DNA of 64,000 nucleotides from Mycobacterium shigaense (GCF_002356315.1 NZ_AP018164.1:5168661-5232660), one strand, 5' to 3'; positions 34,478 to 44,356 are shown, counted from the stretch's first letter. Notes: a model not told the origin generated them from the sequence alone. Program-made: numbers and translations.

Positions 34478-36328
34478 TCACAGCGCTATCGGCACATGCT
34501 TTTCGGCGCACGCATCCTTCACCGCGGCGACCACGTCCGGGGTGCGCAGCGTCTGCAAGTCCTCGACCGTCACCGAATCCTTGTCGGTGCGATGCTGGGC
34601 GGCCACCCGCGAGTCGCGCAACCGCTCCGCGCGTTCCACCACGTTGCGGGCGAACCGCCCGTTCTGCATGATGTCGACGCCGTGCGTTCCGTCGGGCGCG
34701 CGGAAGGCGCGCAACGTCGCCGACGCCGTCTTTAGCACCTCGGCGGCGGCCGGCTCCAACACGGTCGCGCGCGGCTTGCCGTACCGGATCGCGATCTCGA
34801 CCAGTTCGCCGGGCGTGTAGGACTCGAACCGCAGCTTGCGGTTGAATCGGCCCGCCAAGCCGGGGTTCACGGTGAGGAATTCGTCGACTTCCTTCTCGTA
34901 TCCGGCTCCGATGAAGCAGAAGTCGAACCGGTGCACCTCGAGGGCCACCAACAGCTGGTTGACGGCCTCCATGCCGATCATGTCCGGCCGGCCGTCCTGG
35001 TGGCGCTCCACCAGCGAGTAGAACTCGTCCATGAACAGGATGCGGCCCAGCGAGCGATTGATCAGTTCGTTGGTCTTCGGGCCCGATGCCCCGATGTGCT
35101 CCCCGCAGAAGTCGGCGCGCTTGACCTCGACGATCTCCGGGTGGCGCACGATACCGAGCCCGGCATAGATCTTGCCCAGCGCTTCCGCAGTGGTGGTTTT
35201 GCCGGTCCCGGGCGGACCGACCAGCAGCATGTGGTTGGTCTGGTTGGCCACCGGCAGGCCGGCCGCCAGGCGCAGCGCCCGCACCTCGATCTGGTCTTCC
35301 AGCTCGGCGACGGCCCGTTTGACCTCGGTCAGCCCGACCTGGTGGTCAAGCAACGCGCGGCCCTCCTGCAGCAGTTCGCCGCGCCGCTCCTTGTGTTCCT
35401 CCTCCGCCCGCTGCTGCTCCGACAGCTCGGTGGCCACATCCCATTTGTTGGTGCGGGTCTTGATGGCGTCCTCGTCGGTGACCACCAGCTGCAGCTGAGG
35501 ATCGGCGAGCGCTTGCTTGGCCGGCTCGATCAGGGCGCCGTTGATCGTCGCCTTGGACAGCCAGACCTGCGCCTTGGCCTCGTCGCCGAGCTGACGGTGC
35601 GCCATCCCGCGCACGTAGGCGAGGTCGGCCGCGATCAACGGGAAGTCATTGGGATCGATGGCGGTGACGGCGGTCTCGAGCTGCTGGCGGCGCGACTCGG
35701 TCGGGCCCCCGTATCCGCTGCGCAGCTCGACGCGATCGGTCCATTCGAGTGCGACGCGCGCCTGACCGAGATGCGCCGCGGCGTGCGCCGCCAGCGTGCA
35801 GGTCGCGGCGGTGACCGCCGACATGATGATGGCTTGCGGCGGCAGGATGGCCGCGGCAACCGAGATGACGTCCGGCCAGCGCTGCGTGGCGAACATCAGG
35901 TATGCGTCGATGTACTGCTTCCACTGGTGGTTCTCCCAGGTGTCCAGCAGCGACGAATCCCCCAGCAGCGCTTCGGCTTTCTCGTACTGCCGATTGTCGA
36001 TGAGCGCACTCGCCAGCGCCAGGCCGGCGTGCGATGCCTCGGTCACCGAGATGGACAGGTACGGTCCCGCCTTGATCGGCGCCGACAGGCGCGCGCCGAT
36101 GCGGTTGGTCTCCCGGTGCAGCCGGGAGCCGTATTCGTAGAGCTGGCGCACGGTCTCCAGCGATTCGTCACCCGCGGCAATCCGTCCCAGCCACGCGTCG
36201 GCCATCGACGGATCGATCTGCGTCGCCTCCCGAAATCGCGCCACAGCGGAGTCCGTATCGCTGTCGAGCAAGGCCATCGCCTGGTCGAAAGACTTGCGCG
36301 CGGCGGCAGGTGTCGTGCTGCTGGTCAT
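34478..36328 (-). CDS. eccA2: ESX-2 AAA+ ATPase EccA2
   Basis: 616 aa (Mtb 619). A helical TPR-like N-terminal half is followed by a CbbX-type AAA+ domain with Walker A GPPGTGKT at 371-378 and Walker B RILFMDEFYSL. It is the last gene of the leftward ESX-2 run and overlaps eccE2 by four bases. It is intact. The proteins it would serve here are EsxC/EsxD; the PE36/PPE69 pair is absent from the locus. Confidence 0.95.
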   Translation of the reverse strand: MTSSTTPAAARKSFDQAMALLDSDTDSAVARFREATQIDPSMADAWLGRIAAGDESLETVRQLYEYGSRLHRETNRIGARLSAPIKAGPYLSISVTEASHAGLALASALIDNRQYEKAEALLGDSSLLDTWENHQWKQYIDAYLMFATQRWPDVISVAAAILPPQAIIMSAVTAATCTLAAHAAAHLGQARVALEWTDRVELRSGYGGPTESRRQQLETAVTAIDPNDFPLIAADLAYVRGMAHRQLGDEAKAQVWLSKATINGALIEPAKQALADPQLQLVVTDEDAIKTRTNKWDVATELSEQQRAEEEHKERRGELLQEGRALLDHQVGLTEVKRAVAELEDQIEVRALRLAAGLPVANQTNHMLLVGPPGTGKTTTAEALGKIYAGLGIVRHPEIVEVKRADFCGEHIGASGPKTNELINRSLGRILFMDEFYSLVERHQDGRPDMIGMEAVNQLLVALEVHRFDFCFIGAGYEKEVDEFLTVNPGLAGRFNRKLRFESYTPGELVEIAIRYGKPRATVLEPAAAEVLKTASATLRAFRAPDGTHGVDIMQNGRFARNVVERAERLRDSRVAAQHRTDKDSVTVEDLQTLRTPDVVAAVKDACAEKHVPIAL

Positions 36329-37863
36329 GGTGTGTCAACTGCTTCCAGCTCAGAAGTTCGCAGAACCATCGGTTCCGACGATACGTAGCGATTCTCGGCG
36401 CGGAACAGCTCCACCTCCACGAGATGGACGCAGCCGGCGGCCCGCACCTCCACCGTCGCCGGACCCGTCTGCGTGATCAACACATTCGCCGTCCCCCGGT
36501 ACGGCTCGCCCGGCCCACCCACCGAAATCAGCGTATTCGGCCGCGGCGCCGGAGACAGGGTTCCGTCCACCACGCTGACCGTAGTGCCGGACACCGGCTT
36601 GGCCTGACCAGTGACGGCGATATCCGGCATCCGAACGCTGTTCCACCGCTTCAGGTTTCGAGTGTGCACCGTGATCCGCTCGCCGGCACCGGCCAGCCGG
36701 ATCACGAACCGCTTGGCCAGGGCGTCCTCGGCCGCGATGTGCACCCGGCTGAATTCGCTGGCGTCGTCCAAGGGCAGCAGCATCCGGTTGCCACCGGCGA
36801 CCTTGCCGAGCAACACACCCGACGGCCCGATCGGCACCACGAGCGGACGCTGCAGCGCCCCGCGCCGGATGCCGCGCAGCGACGGCAGGGGGCCGCAGAG
36901 GTTGGCCGCCAGCGCCTGCGCCTGCTCGCCCCGCAGCGGCCGCAGCATCAGGTTCAGCGGAGCCGTCGGCGGCTGGGCAGTGCGCACCGTCACGGTCGCC
37001 GTGGCCGTCTTGTCGCCGAAAAGCGTGACATTCTGGATGATCCCGTCCGCGCGCGCCGACCAGGCCTGTGCCAGGGTCTCCGCGGTGATGTCGGCGGGCC
37101 GGTACCAGTAAGTGGTCAGCCATCCCGTTTCGCCGCGCACCGAGCGCCACCGCCTGCCGGAGTCCTCCAGCGCGGATCGGCCCAGGCGCCGCTCCATCTC
37201 CACGATGTCGGTAGCGGTGGCCACCTTCGCGCGCACGCCGTGCTGGCGCATGGCCGCGCTGATGCGCTGGGCCGCAGCAAGGGTCGCGGTGCCGACCGAC
37301 GTACGCCCCTGCAGTGCCTCCGCGTTTTCCAGCGCCGACGTCCGCACGATAAGCCAAGTCTCGCGCTGTCCGGCATACGGTGGCGTGCCGATCAGCGTGT
37401 CGTACACCCGCGGGTAGTCACCCGTGCTGCGCCGGCGCGCCCCCGCGGAAACGACGCTGATCGAACCCAGCCGCAGGCCGAGGCTATGCCGCAGCAGCGG
37501 AAACAGTTCGGTCAGGTCGAACGAGTTCTCGGTGTACGTCGCCGTGGACCCGGTGAAAAGCGTTGGTGTGTGCGCCTTTCCGAACAGCTGCACGGCGGCC
37601 ACCGCGACGCCGTCCTGGTACCGGATGCCGCCGCCGGCGCGGTCGTTGGCGACGGTGAGCGGTTCGGTCCAGGTGATCGGGCGATGCCGGCGGAACCACA
37701 GGATCAACCACGACCACAGCGGCTGCCCTCGCCAGCGGACGACGCCGAAGAGTAGCCCGAGCACCAAACCCATTGTGAGGCCGAGGTAGTGGCCGAACGC
37801 CCAGCCGGCGAGGGCGGCGGCGAAGATGCCGACGATGATCGTCAGTTTCGTCCCGGTGCTCAT
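36325..37863 (-). CDS. eccE2: ESX-2 membrane protein EccE2
   Basis: 512 aa (Mtb 537). Two N-terminal membrane helices (LTIIVGIFAAALAGWAFGHY, then LTMGLVLGLLFGVV) precede a soluble domain of the EccE type. It overlaps mycP2 and eccA2 by four bases each, so translation is coupled along the operon. No frameshift is seen. Confidence 0.93.
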   Translation of the reverse strand: MSTGTKLTIIVGIFAAALAGWAFGHYLGLTMGLVLGLLFGVVRWRGQPLWSWLILWFRRHRPITWTEPLTVANDRAGGGIRYQDGVAVAAVQLFGKAHTPTLFTGSTATYTENSFDLTELFPLLRHSLGLRLGSISVVSAGARRRSTGDYPRVYDTLIGTPPYAGQRETWLIVRTSALENAEALQGRTSVGTATLAAAQRISAAMRQHGVRAKVATATDIVEMERRLGRSALEDSGRRWRSVRGETGWLTTYWYRPADITAETLAQAWSARADGIIQNVTLFGDKTATATVTVRTAQPPTAPLNLMLRPLRGEQAQALAANLCGPLPSLRGIRRGALQRPLVVPIGPSGVLLGKVAGGNRMLLPLDDASEFSRVHIAAEDALAKRFVIRLAGAGERITVHTRNLKRWNSVRMPDIAVTGQAKPVSGTTVSVVDGTLSPAPRPNTLISVGGPGEPYRGTANVLITQTGPATVEVRAAGCVHLVEVELFRAENRYVSSEPMVLRTSELEAVDTP

Positions 37864-39524
37864 CGTTCCCGCCGTGCCCGGACGATCAGTGAGACCACCG
37901 CGATCGCGCCCGCCACGATGCCGGCGAACACCAACGCCACGTTGCGGGCGCGATGATCGGGCGGTGGGGGCGGCGGCAGCGGGTGTAACACGCGACTGGC
38001 CGCCGCGGGCGGAAGCCGTTCGCCCGCAGGCACATCGAAGGTCAGCGCGGCAACCGGATCAACGACGCCGTAGCCGACCTGGTTGTCCACCCCCCGCGGC
38101 GGGTTGTGTGCGGTCTGCAGAATCCGATTGACGATCTGATGTGCGGACAGGGCCGGATACTTGGCCCGCACCAGCGCTGCGACCCCGCTGACATAGGCCG
38201 CGGAGAAGCTGGTGCCCCAGAACGGCATGTTCTTCTCCCCGGGGCGAACCGGCGGATAGGCATTGACCGGTCCCCCGGACTCCGGGGACAAACCCATGAT
38301 CCCTACGCCGGGGGCGGCGGCCGCGACCCACGGTCCGGCCAGGCTCTTGCTGATCGGGGCGCCGGTGTTGTCGACGGCGCCCACCGAAAGCACGTAGTCG
38401 GAGAACCACGACGGCGACGACACCGTCTTGACCTGATGCCAGTCGCGCGGGTCCGAGGCGTTCAGCGGGTCGAACGACGGGTTTTGCGCGCAGCCGTCCT
38501 CGCTGTCATTGCCCGCGGCGGCGACGATCACGGCGTCTTTGACGGTGGCGGCATACCACACGGCGGCGCCGATGGCGCCCTGATCCAGCGGGTCGGCTGC
38601 CGAAACACAGGCTGTCACACTGACATTGATGACCTTGGCGCCCATGTTGGCGGCGTGGACGATGGCACTGGCCAGCGTGGCGATGGTGCCGGCCTTCTTG
38701 CGTCCCTCCGAGTCACCGCCGCTGGGATTGACCGGTTCGAAGGCCCGCGAGGACTGCCGGACGGAGATGATGACGGCGTGCGGCGCGACGCCGGCGACTC
38801 CGTCGGGGGCGCCCGCGGGCGGCGGCGGCACCTCGGGGTCGTCGGGCTGCCCGGGCACGGGGTCACCCGGGCCGTTGGACGGCGCGTCCGGCGGGGGTGG
38901 CGGGGGCTCGACGGTCTGGGTGATCGTCACCGGTGAGGGCGGCGGCGGGGGTGCGGGCGGGGGCGGGGCGCCGCCCGGTGGCGGCGGCGCGGCGTCGGTC
39001 GGGGGCGGTCCCGCGGGCGGCGGGAACGCCGGGGCACTCGGCATCGGCGCGGGCATCGGCATCCCTTGCGGCGCAGCGCCGATGAGCGACGCGACAACGG
39101 TTCCGTGCGCGTCGCAGTCGGATAGACCGTCGCCGCCCATGATGTAGTCGCCGCCGGCGACGACCGGCAGCCGCCGGCTGGGATTGATGCCGGTGTCGAT
39201 CACGGCGACCGGGACTCCGTTACCCGTCGAGTACTGCCAGGCCTTGCCGAGGTTCAGCATCGTGAAGCCCGGCGCGGTCAGGCCGACGTTCGGGTCGGCG
39301 ACGGTGATCGTCCGCGCGCAGGCGAAGGCCTGCCGCATCGGCTGATCGGAGGCCGGCTTGCCGTCCGCCGGCACGCGTCCGGGATCGACAGTCGGCGGGG
39401 GAATCGCGTGCGCCGCGGGAAGGCTCGCGACCAACACGACGAGCAGACCCGTCAGCCCCAGCGCGGCGGCGCGCTGCGTCGCGGCCAGTAGCGCACCGCG
39501 GGCCGCGTCAGCTATCCGGTTCAT
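37860..39524 (-). CDS. mycP2: ESX-2 mycosin serine protease MycP2
   Basis: 554 aa (Mtb 550) from the ATG at 39524, which overlaps the stop of eccD2; the frame stays open further upstream only by running through eccD2. A signal peptide (~1-40) is followed by a subtilisin domain with D110 (VIDTG), H140 (DAHGT), N339 (AAAGND) and S439 (GTSFS). A long Pro-rich loop at ~152-242 interrupts the domain and is typical of MycP2. A C-terminal anchor lies at ~525-548. Catalytic residues are complete. Confidence 0.95.
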   Translation of the reverse strand: MNRIADAARGALLAATQRAAALGLTGLLVVLVASLPAAHAIPPPTVDPGRVPADGKPASDQPMRQAFACARTITVADPNVGLTAPGFTMLNLGKAWQYSTGNGVPVAVIDTGINPSRRLPVVAGGDYIMGGDGLSDCDAHGTVVASLIGAAPQGMPMPAPMPSAPAFPPPAGPPPTDAAPPPPGGAPPPPAPPPPPSPVTITQTVEPPPPPPDAPSNGPGDPVPGQPDDPEVPPPPAGAPDGVAGVAPHAVIISVRQSSRAFEPVNPSGGDSEGRKKAGTIATLASAIVHAANMGAKVINVSVTACVSAADPLDQGAIGAAVWYAATVKDAVIVAAAGNDSEDGCAQNPSFDPLNASDPRDWHQVKTVSSPSWFSDYVLSVGAVDNTGAPISKSLAGPWVAAAAPGVGIMGLSPESGGPVNAYPPVRPGEKNMPFWGTSFSAAYVSGVAALVRAKYPALSAHQIVNRILQTAHNPPRGVDNQVGYGVVDPVAALTFDVPAGERLPPAAASRVLHPLPPPPPPDHRARNVALVFAGIVAGAIAVVSLIVRARRER

Positions 39525-41002
39525 CGCATGCGTACCCAGGTGAACAAACCACCGATCCAGGCGGCCAGCGGCAACGCCGCGATGATGGCCGCGATCTCCA
39601 CCCATTCGGCGATCATCCGCACCAGTGGAGTGAACCGCGTGACGGGTACCAGCAGCGCCGCAACCAGGCCGGCGCCGCCGAATCCGGCCAAGACCAGTGC
39701 GCCCCACAGCACCGAATACCCCGCCGAGGCAGGTTCGTGCACAACGTATTTCACCACGCCGACGCACAGCGCGGCGGACGCGCCACACACCAGCGCAGCG
39801 GCCTGACGCCGGTCGGCGAACGCCCGTCCGCGGCTGATGAAGATCAGCACGAACAGCCCGGCCAGCACCGCGGCCGCCATGCTCCGATCGCGGCCGGGCA
39901 TCAGGGTCGCCCACACCGCGGCGGGCAGCGCCAGGGCCGCACCCACGCAGATCCCGGTCAGGATGTTGTTGGCGCGGACCGCTGCGATCGCGATCTGCGC
40001 GCCGCGCGGCGTGGTGTCCGAATTCGCTTCCTCGTCGGCGCCCTCCTCGACGGGGGTCACCGCGTCGGCCGGCAGACCGACGCTGCGGCGGAACAGATCT
40101 CGGCCGGTGATCGAGCCGAAGTAGGGCGGCCGGATCCGCGCGACCCACAGTGCAATCGTCGGGGCCATAGTCAGTAACAGGAGCAGCGCGACCAGGGCGC
40201 ACATCCCGAGCCACTGCGCGGGCACCGGCCACCACATTCGGGCCCCGGAGATCGCCCCGCCCAACCCGAGCAGCGTCACGACGGTCGCGGCAACGTTGGC
40301 GTTCCTGCCCGTCGCCGTGGCCAGCCCACACGTGAGGACGGCACCCATCAGCGCCGCGATGAACACGTGGGCGGCCCCGAGGTGCCCGGGCGCGTTGGCC
40401 GCGGCGCTCGTGGTCAGCAACGGCACCGCGGTCCAGCCGAGGCCGTCCACCATGTCGGTGCGACCCGGCCACCACCGCCACACCGCGAACGCGCCCCCGG
40501 CGACCAGCAGGCCGGCCACGCCCGTCACGATGGTGGGCAGCAGCGAATCGCTCGCAAAGCGCTGGCGCACAGCCAATCCCAGCACGGTCGTCAGCACTAG
40601 CCCGAGAATGAACAGGGCGGTGTGGGCGGCGGTCCGCAGGGTGACCGGCTCGAACAGCGTCTTGCCGACCCGGGCCAGGCCGGTGGACAACGACTCGTAC
40701 TGGGGCTCGAACGATTCGCCGTCGATCACCGGAACCAGGGTGAGTGTGGCACCGTCCTCGACGCCGAGTTCGTCCAGCGTCTTGGTGACGTCCAGCCGCA
40801 CCCCGTTGGCCTTGTGCAATTCGTATCCCACACCGGACTCGAGCCCGGTGAACCCGCGCCGCTTGAGTTCGTCGTTAAGCAGCTCGACGACGTTGTCGAG
40901 GAAGGCCTCGATCGGCACCGAGGCGGGATATACCTGGGAAACCAGATGTTCTCCACAAACGACCGCAACCGCACAACGAGCCGGAAACGATACCTTCGCC
41001 AT
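39521..41002 (-). CDS. eccD2: ESX-2 core membrane protein EccD2
   Basis: 493 aa (Mtb 509). The N-terminal ~90 residues are ubiquitin-like (LVSQVYPASVPIEAFLDNVV). About 11 membrane spans follow from ~130. It overlaps the MinD-like gene by one base and mycP2 by four. EccD2 would form the membrane vestibule of an ESX-2 channel, but EccB2 and EccC2 are not encoded beside it. Confidence 0.94.
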   Translation of the reverse strand: MAKVSFPARCAVAVVCGEHLVSQVYPASVPIEAFLDNVVELLNDELKRRGFTGLESGVGYELHKANGVRLDVTKTLDELGVEDGATLTLVPVIDGESFEPQYESLSTGLARVGKTLFEPVTLRTAAHTALFILGLVLTTVLGLAVRQRFASDSLLPTIVTGVAGLLVAGGAFAVWRWWPGRTDMVDGLGWTAVPLLTTSAAANAPGHLGAAHVFIAALMGAVLTCGLATATGRNANVAATVVTLLGLGGAISGARMWWPVPAQWLGMCALVALLLLLTMAPTIALWVARIRPPYFGSITGRDLFRRSVGLPADAVTPVEEGADEEANSDTTPRGAQIAIAAVRANNILTGICVGAALALPAAVWATLMPGRDRSMAAAVLAGLFVLIFISRGRAFADRRQAAALVCGASAALCVGVVKYVVHEPASAGYSVLWGALVLAGFGGAGLVAALLVPVTRFTPLVRMIAEWVEIAAIIAALPLAAWIGGLFTWVRMR

Positions 41003-42030
41003 TAGCGCGGCCTGTCGGCATCTGGAATGTACTTGTCGGCCAAGGCCGCGGTGATTTCAAACAGCCGCAACCGCGTCTTCTTCTTCAACTCGTGGCGTGT
41101 GTCGATGATCCCGCCCTTGGCGAGGTACGGGTCGTAGGGCATGAATTCCACGGTCGCACCTGACTGCGCGAAACGTTCGGTCAGATAGGCGCGCGCCTCG
41201 GCGTCGTACTTGTCGCGGCTGTCATTCAAGATGACCATGCTGCGCGACACCACTTCGTGGTAGCCCATCGACCGCAGCAGGTCGATCGACCGGGTGACCG
41301 GCAGGGAGGTGTCCGCCGTCAGGCCGGACACGAAAACCAGTGTGTCGCAGGCGTCGAGCACCGCCTTCATCACGGGGTGCTCGAGGTCGTCGGAGGTGTC
41401 CACCACGATCACGGTGTGCGTGCGGCGCAGCCGCGACAGCACGCCGGCGAACATGGAAGCAACCAGCGGCCGCGGCTGGTCCGAGGTGCGGTTGCCGGCC
41501 AGCACATCCAAGCCAAGACTGTTCTGCCCCAGGTGTTCTCGGATATCCGCATAGCCCTGGACGTCGGTGTCGTTGAGTACCGCCGCGTAGTCGCCCGGCG
41601 GCGACTCGTCGATCCGACCGGCCAGGGTTCCGAAGCCGGGCGCCGCGTCGATGGCGACCACGTTCTCGGGCCGGCATTCGCGGAACACCGCACCGATGCA
41701 CGCGGTCATGGTGGTCTTGCCGACACCGCCTTTGCCCGATACGACGCCGATCACATACTGCTTGCGGATGTGGCGCCGGATGCGCTCCTGCAGCTCTCGA
41801 TAATGGCGTTCGCCGGGCGATTCGCCGAAGTTAACGGCATGGAATGTCGTCTGATACAGGAACTTTCGCCAACCACCGCCGGGTGGGATTTTGCGGGGCG
41901 CGACCATGTCGGAGATGCGCAACGTCCCCGATACGGAGCCTTGGGTTTGGTAGCCAGCGCCGGTCGGTTCTCGCCTGGTGGGCCCACCCTGTTCTGCGGG
42001 ATTGGACGCGCCCGTCCACGGGTTCGTCAC
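41002..42030 (-). CDS. ESX-2 MinD/ParA-like ATPase (Rv3888c-type)
   Basis: 342 aa (Mtb Rv3888c 341), GTG start at 42030. The deviant Walker A SGKGGVGKTT and a switch-like VIVVDTSDDLEH lie in a MinD-type domain. It is the ESX-2 counterpart of EspI but has only a short Pro/Gly-rich N-terminal tail. By analogy with EspI it may regulate secretion or position the complex; no direct function is known to me. Confidence 0.9.
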   Translation of the reverse strand: MTNPWTGASNPAEQGGPTRREPTGAGYQTQGSVSGTLRISDMVAPRKIPPGGGWRKFLYQTTFHAVNFGESPGERHYRELQERIRRHIRKQYVIGVVSGKGGVGKTTMTACIGAVFRECRPENVVAIDAAPGFGTLAGRIDESPPGDYAAVLNDTDVQGYADIREHLGQNSLGLDVLAGNRTSDQPRPLVASMFAGVLSRLRRTHTVIVVDTSDDLEHPVMKAVLDACDTLVFVSGLTADTSLPVTRSIDLLRSMGYHEVVSRSMVILNDSRDKYDAEARAYLTERFAQSGATVEFMPYDPYLAKGGIIDTRHELKKKTRLRLFEITAALADKYIPDADRPR

Positions 42031-42066
42031 GATGCCGACGCTAACATTTGTCCAATTTCCTCTCGA

Positions 42067-42903
42067 CTACACGACTTTTCGGTACGAATACCATTCTTGG
42101 TCCGCCGGCAGACGCCGCATCATCTGGTTGATCGCTGTGGCGATGTTGTTCTTGTTCCCCGGAGCGATGATCATCCATTTCGTGCCGGCCGAACGGACGT
42201 GCTCGGCGACCAGCCGCCCTTCCGGCGTATCGATGACGGTCACCGCCCCCGGTTCGACGTAGGTGCGGGAGGGCCGGCCGGTGTCCACCCCGGACTGAAT
42301 GGCGACGAACGAGGCCTGCGCCGAGCGCTCGGGGTCCGCGGCCAGTTCCAGCGTGTGCAACTGGTCGTGATCGAGCCCCTGCTTTTCGAAGAAGGCGCGC
42401 AGGGATTCCTGGTCGGCCGCGGCGGCGCGCATGGCCTCGGCGTCCACCGTGACGGGCCGAAGCGCGGCGGGTTCGTTGCCGCCGCACAATCTTTCGATTT
42501 GCGCGGAGACAGCGGCGCTGGCCGAGCCCTCATTGCTGGCGACGCCCGCTCCGCTCATCCGGACGATGTCGGCCGACCGCTCCATCACCACCCACCACTG
42601 CGCGAACCTGGCCAGCAACGCCCGGGCCGGCTCGTCGCCATCCCCGGGCGCTCGGAAATGCACGACGAGGCCGACATCACGGCGAGACAGCACGGTCAGC
42701 CATTCGACGACCGTGCTGTCCACGACGCCCAGCTCGTCGATCACGCCGGCGGCCCGCAGTTCGGCCGCAACCGGGTGTTCCAGCGCGAGCCGCTTGGGCT
42801 CGACGCTGGGCAGATGGGGCCTCAGTCCCATCTCGGGGGACAAGACCTCGATGCCGGTGAGCACCTGAAGGACCCACAAGCCGTCCAGTGTGGTGGTGAG
42901 CAC
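42067..42903 (-). CDS. espG2: ESX-2 PE/PPE chaperone EspG2
   Basis: 278 aa from the GTG at 42903, preceded by AAGGGAA; this start gives LTTTLDGLWVLQVLTG, matching EspG2. The last residues QEWYSYRKVV also match. EspG2 should bind the PE36/PPE69 pair, but those genes are missing from their normal place beside esxD, so the client is absent from the window. Confidence 0.9.
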   Translation of the reverse strand: MLTTTLDGLWVLQVLTGIEVLSPEMGLRPHLPSVEPKRLALEHPVAAELRAAGVIDELGVVDSTVVEWLTVLSRRDVGLVVHFRAPGDGDEPARALLARFAQWWVVMERSADIVRMSGAGVASNEGSASAAVSAQIERLCGGNEPAALRPVTVDAEAMRAAAADQESLRAFFEKQGLDHDQLHTLELAADPERSAQASFVAIQSGVDTGRPSRTYVEPGAVTVIDTPEGRLVAEHVRSAGTKWMIIAPGNKNNIATAINQMMRRLPADQEWYSYRKVV

Positions 42904-42961
42904 GCTATTCCCTTGTAGCCGAGGACGCACGCGCCGTGCGTGCGCCGCCAAGCTGCGGCGG

Positions 42962-43255
42962 CTAGACCGAGAAGAACTTGGACGTCAGGCTGTCCGTCAT
43001 CAGCGCTGCGTCATGCACATTGCTCACCGTGTGGCCGTGCAGGCTGACTGTCTGGATCAGGTCCTCCAGCCCGTGCAGCATCTGCTGCTGGGCGTCGAAG
43101 AATGAGGTGGCGCCGTGGCCCTGGAAGAAATCGGTCAGCGCCTGGGTGAGATGTAGTACGTCGCCGTGGATCTCCATCAGCTGAGCGGCCTGAGCGGCGA
43201 TGTCGCCGGAAAGGCCGCTCACCGCGGCGTGGTTGTAAATGATGCTGTCGGACAT
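42962..43255 (-). CDS. esxC: ESX-2 Esx protein EsxC
   Basis: 97 aa (Mtb 95). It contains FFQGHGATSFFDAQQQML, the characteristic turn of EsxC, which lacks Trp in Mtb too. It is a small helical secreted protein that pairs with EsxD. It lies 56 bp downstream of esxD and 58 bp upstream of espG2. Confidence 0.92.
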   Translation of the reverse strand: MSDSIIYNHAAVSGLSGDIAAQAAQLMEIHGDVLHLTQALTDFFQGHGATSFFDAQQQMLHGLEDLIQTVSLHGHTVSNVHDAALMTDSLTSKFFSV

Positions 43256-43310
43256 GTTCGTGGTTCCTTACGGTGAATTGAGTCTCGGGCCGAATTGACG
43301 CGACGTCGCC

Positions 43311-43631
43311 TTAGGTGGACTGCACGCCGCCGAAAACGCCATTGAGGTTGTGGGCGGAATCCGCTTCCTGGCTTTCCATGAGGGCCGCGGTCTGAGCGAG
43401 ACCGTTGGCCAGCCGGTTGCCGCCATTCATCATCTGCTGCAGGTCGTGGTGAATCTGGCCGGCCGTGTTGAGCGACGTCGACCCAGCCTGACCGGCCCAG
43501 CCGGCACCGCTGATGATATTTTCGTGACCGCTCAGGTATCGATTGGCGATCGCCGCTGCCTCCTGCAGCCTTGACTCAATTCGCTGCTTGGTACTGCGGA
43601 GCAGCTCCGGTGTGACGATGGTTGATGGCAT
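43311..43631 (-). CDS. esxD: ESX-2 Esx protein EsxD
   Basis: 106 aa (Mtb 107). The W-x-G turn is present (W45-A-G47 in GAGWAGQAGSTSLN). It is the first gene of the ESX-2 operon here, since PPE69, PE36, eccC2 and eccB2, which precede it in Mtb, are absent. An ATG start at 43631 follows AGGGAGGAA. Confidence 0.92.
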   Translation of the reverse strand: MPSTIVTPELLRSTKQRIESRLQEAAAIANRYLSGHENIISGAGWAGQAGSTSLNTAGQIHHDLQQMMNGGNRLANGLAQTAALMESQEADSAHNLNGVFGGVQST

Positions 43632-43813
43632 AGTTCCTCCCTGATTCCTAGGCTCTCCCCGACCTGGATATGGCTAGAAGTTTAGACATCAATCGGCGGC
43701 TGTCACTTCAGTAGCTTTTCCGGATCCACGCGCGGAGCGGTGATGGTTTACCCCAAATGGACAAAAACCATGTCAATCCCGGAAACCGAATAGCTGACCG
43801 GCCGGCCGGGCTG
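43632..43813. other. Deletion junction between esxD and the Rv3906c-like gene
   Basis: In Mtb about a dozen genes (PPE69, PE36, eccC2, eccB2, Rv3896c to esxF) separate esxD from Rv3906c. Here 182 bp separate them. No fragment of those genes, and no insertion sequence or repeat, can be recognised. The stretch is relatively AT-rich and must contain the promoter for the truncated ESX-2 operon. Confidence 0.6.
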
Positions 43814-44332
43814 TTAGAAACTGACCGCGCCGTCGGCCAAACCGTCGCCGTCGCCGTCGGTCAACCGGACGTTCCACTTTCCGTCACCGTCGGTGTCCAC
43901 GTACGCGGTCGCACCGTTCTCGCGCGCGCACAACACCCGATCGGCGACGCCGTCGCCGTCGCTGTCGATCAATCGGTCGTCCAGCCGGCCGCGCACGTGT
44001 ACCCCGTCGAAGTCGACCAGCGGTCCGCCGCTGTGTTCCGCGCCGTCCAACCCATACCAGCGCAGCTGGCCGCCGCGATCGACCGCGACCGCCCAGGTGC
44101 CGGAGCCGTCGTCGGTGAAGTAACTTTCCGGGGCACCGTCGTTGTCCAGATCGAGCACCGCGTGGTCGGCTACCCCGTCGCCGTCGAAATCCGCCAGGGC
44201 GTCGTCGCGCAACCCGTCGCCGTCGAAATCGAGGCCGTAGGCGTCGAGCCGCCCGTCGCTGTCGAGATCGAGATCGGGCCGGCCGTGCCCGATGGCCGCG
44301 GTGCCGTCGTCGCCGGATAAGCAGTAGTCCAT
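43814..44332 (-). CDS. Asp/Gly-repeat (calcium-binding-like) protein, Rv3906c-type
   Basis: 172 aa (Mtb Rv3906c 169). Nearly the whole protein is made of DxDGDGxxD repeats (DFDGDGLRDDALADFDGDGV), the pattern of EF-hand-like / thrombospondin type 3 calcium loops. No signal peptide is visible. It begins 24 bases after pcnA ends and is probably co-transcribed with it, as in Mtb. Its function is unknown. The internal DNA repeats follow from the protein repeats. Confidence 0.8.
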   Translation of the reverse strand: MDYCLSGDDGTAAIGHGRPDLDLDSDGRLDAYGLDFDGDGLRDDALADFDGDGVADHAVLDLDNDGAPESYFTDDGSGTWAVAVDRGGQLRWYGLDGAEHSGGPLVDFDGVHVRGRLDDRLIDSDGDGVADRVLCARENGATAYVDTDGDGKWNVRLTDGDGDGLADGAVSF

Positions 44333-44356
44333 GCCTACTCGGACGCGCGTTCGCCG

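Noticed and set aside
43814..44332. Short tandem DNA repeats suggesting a CRISPR or satellite
   Set aside because: The repeated GTCGCCGTCG-like units encode DxDGDG protein repeats and have no spacer-repeat structure.
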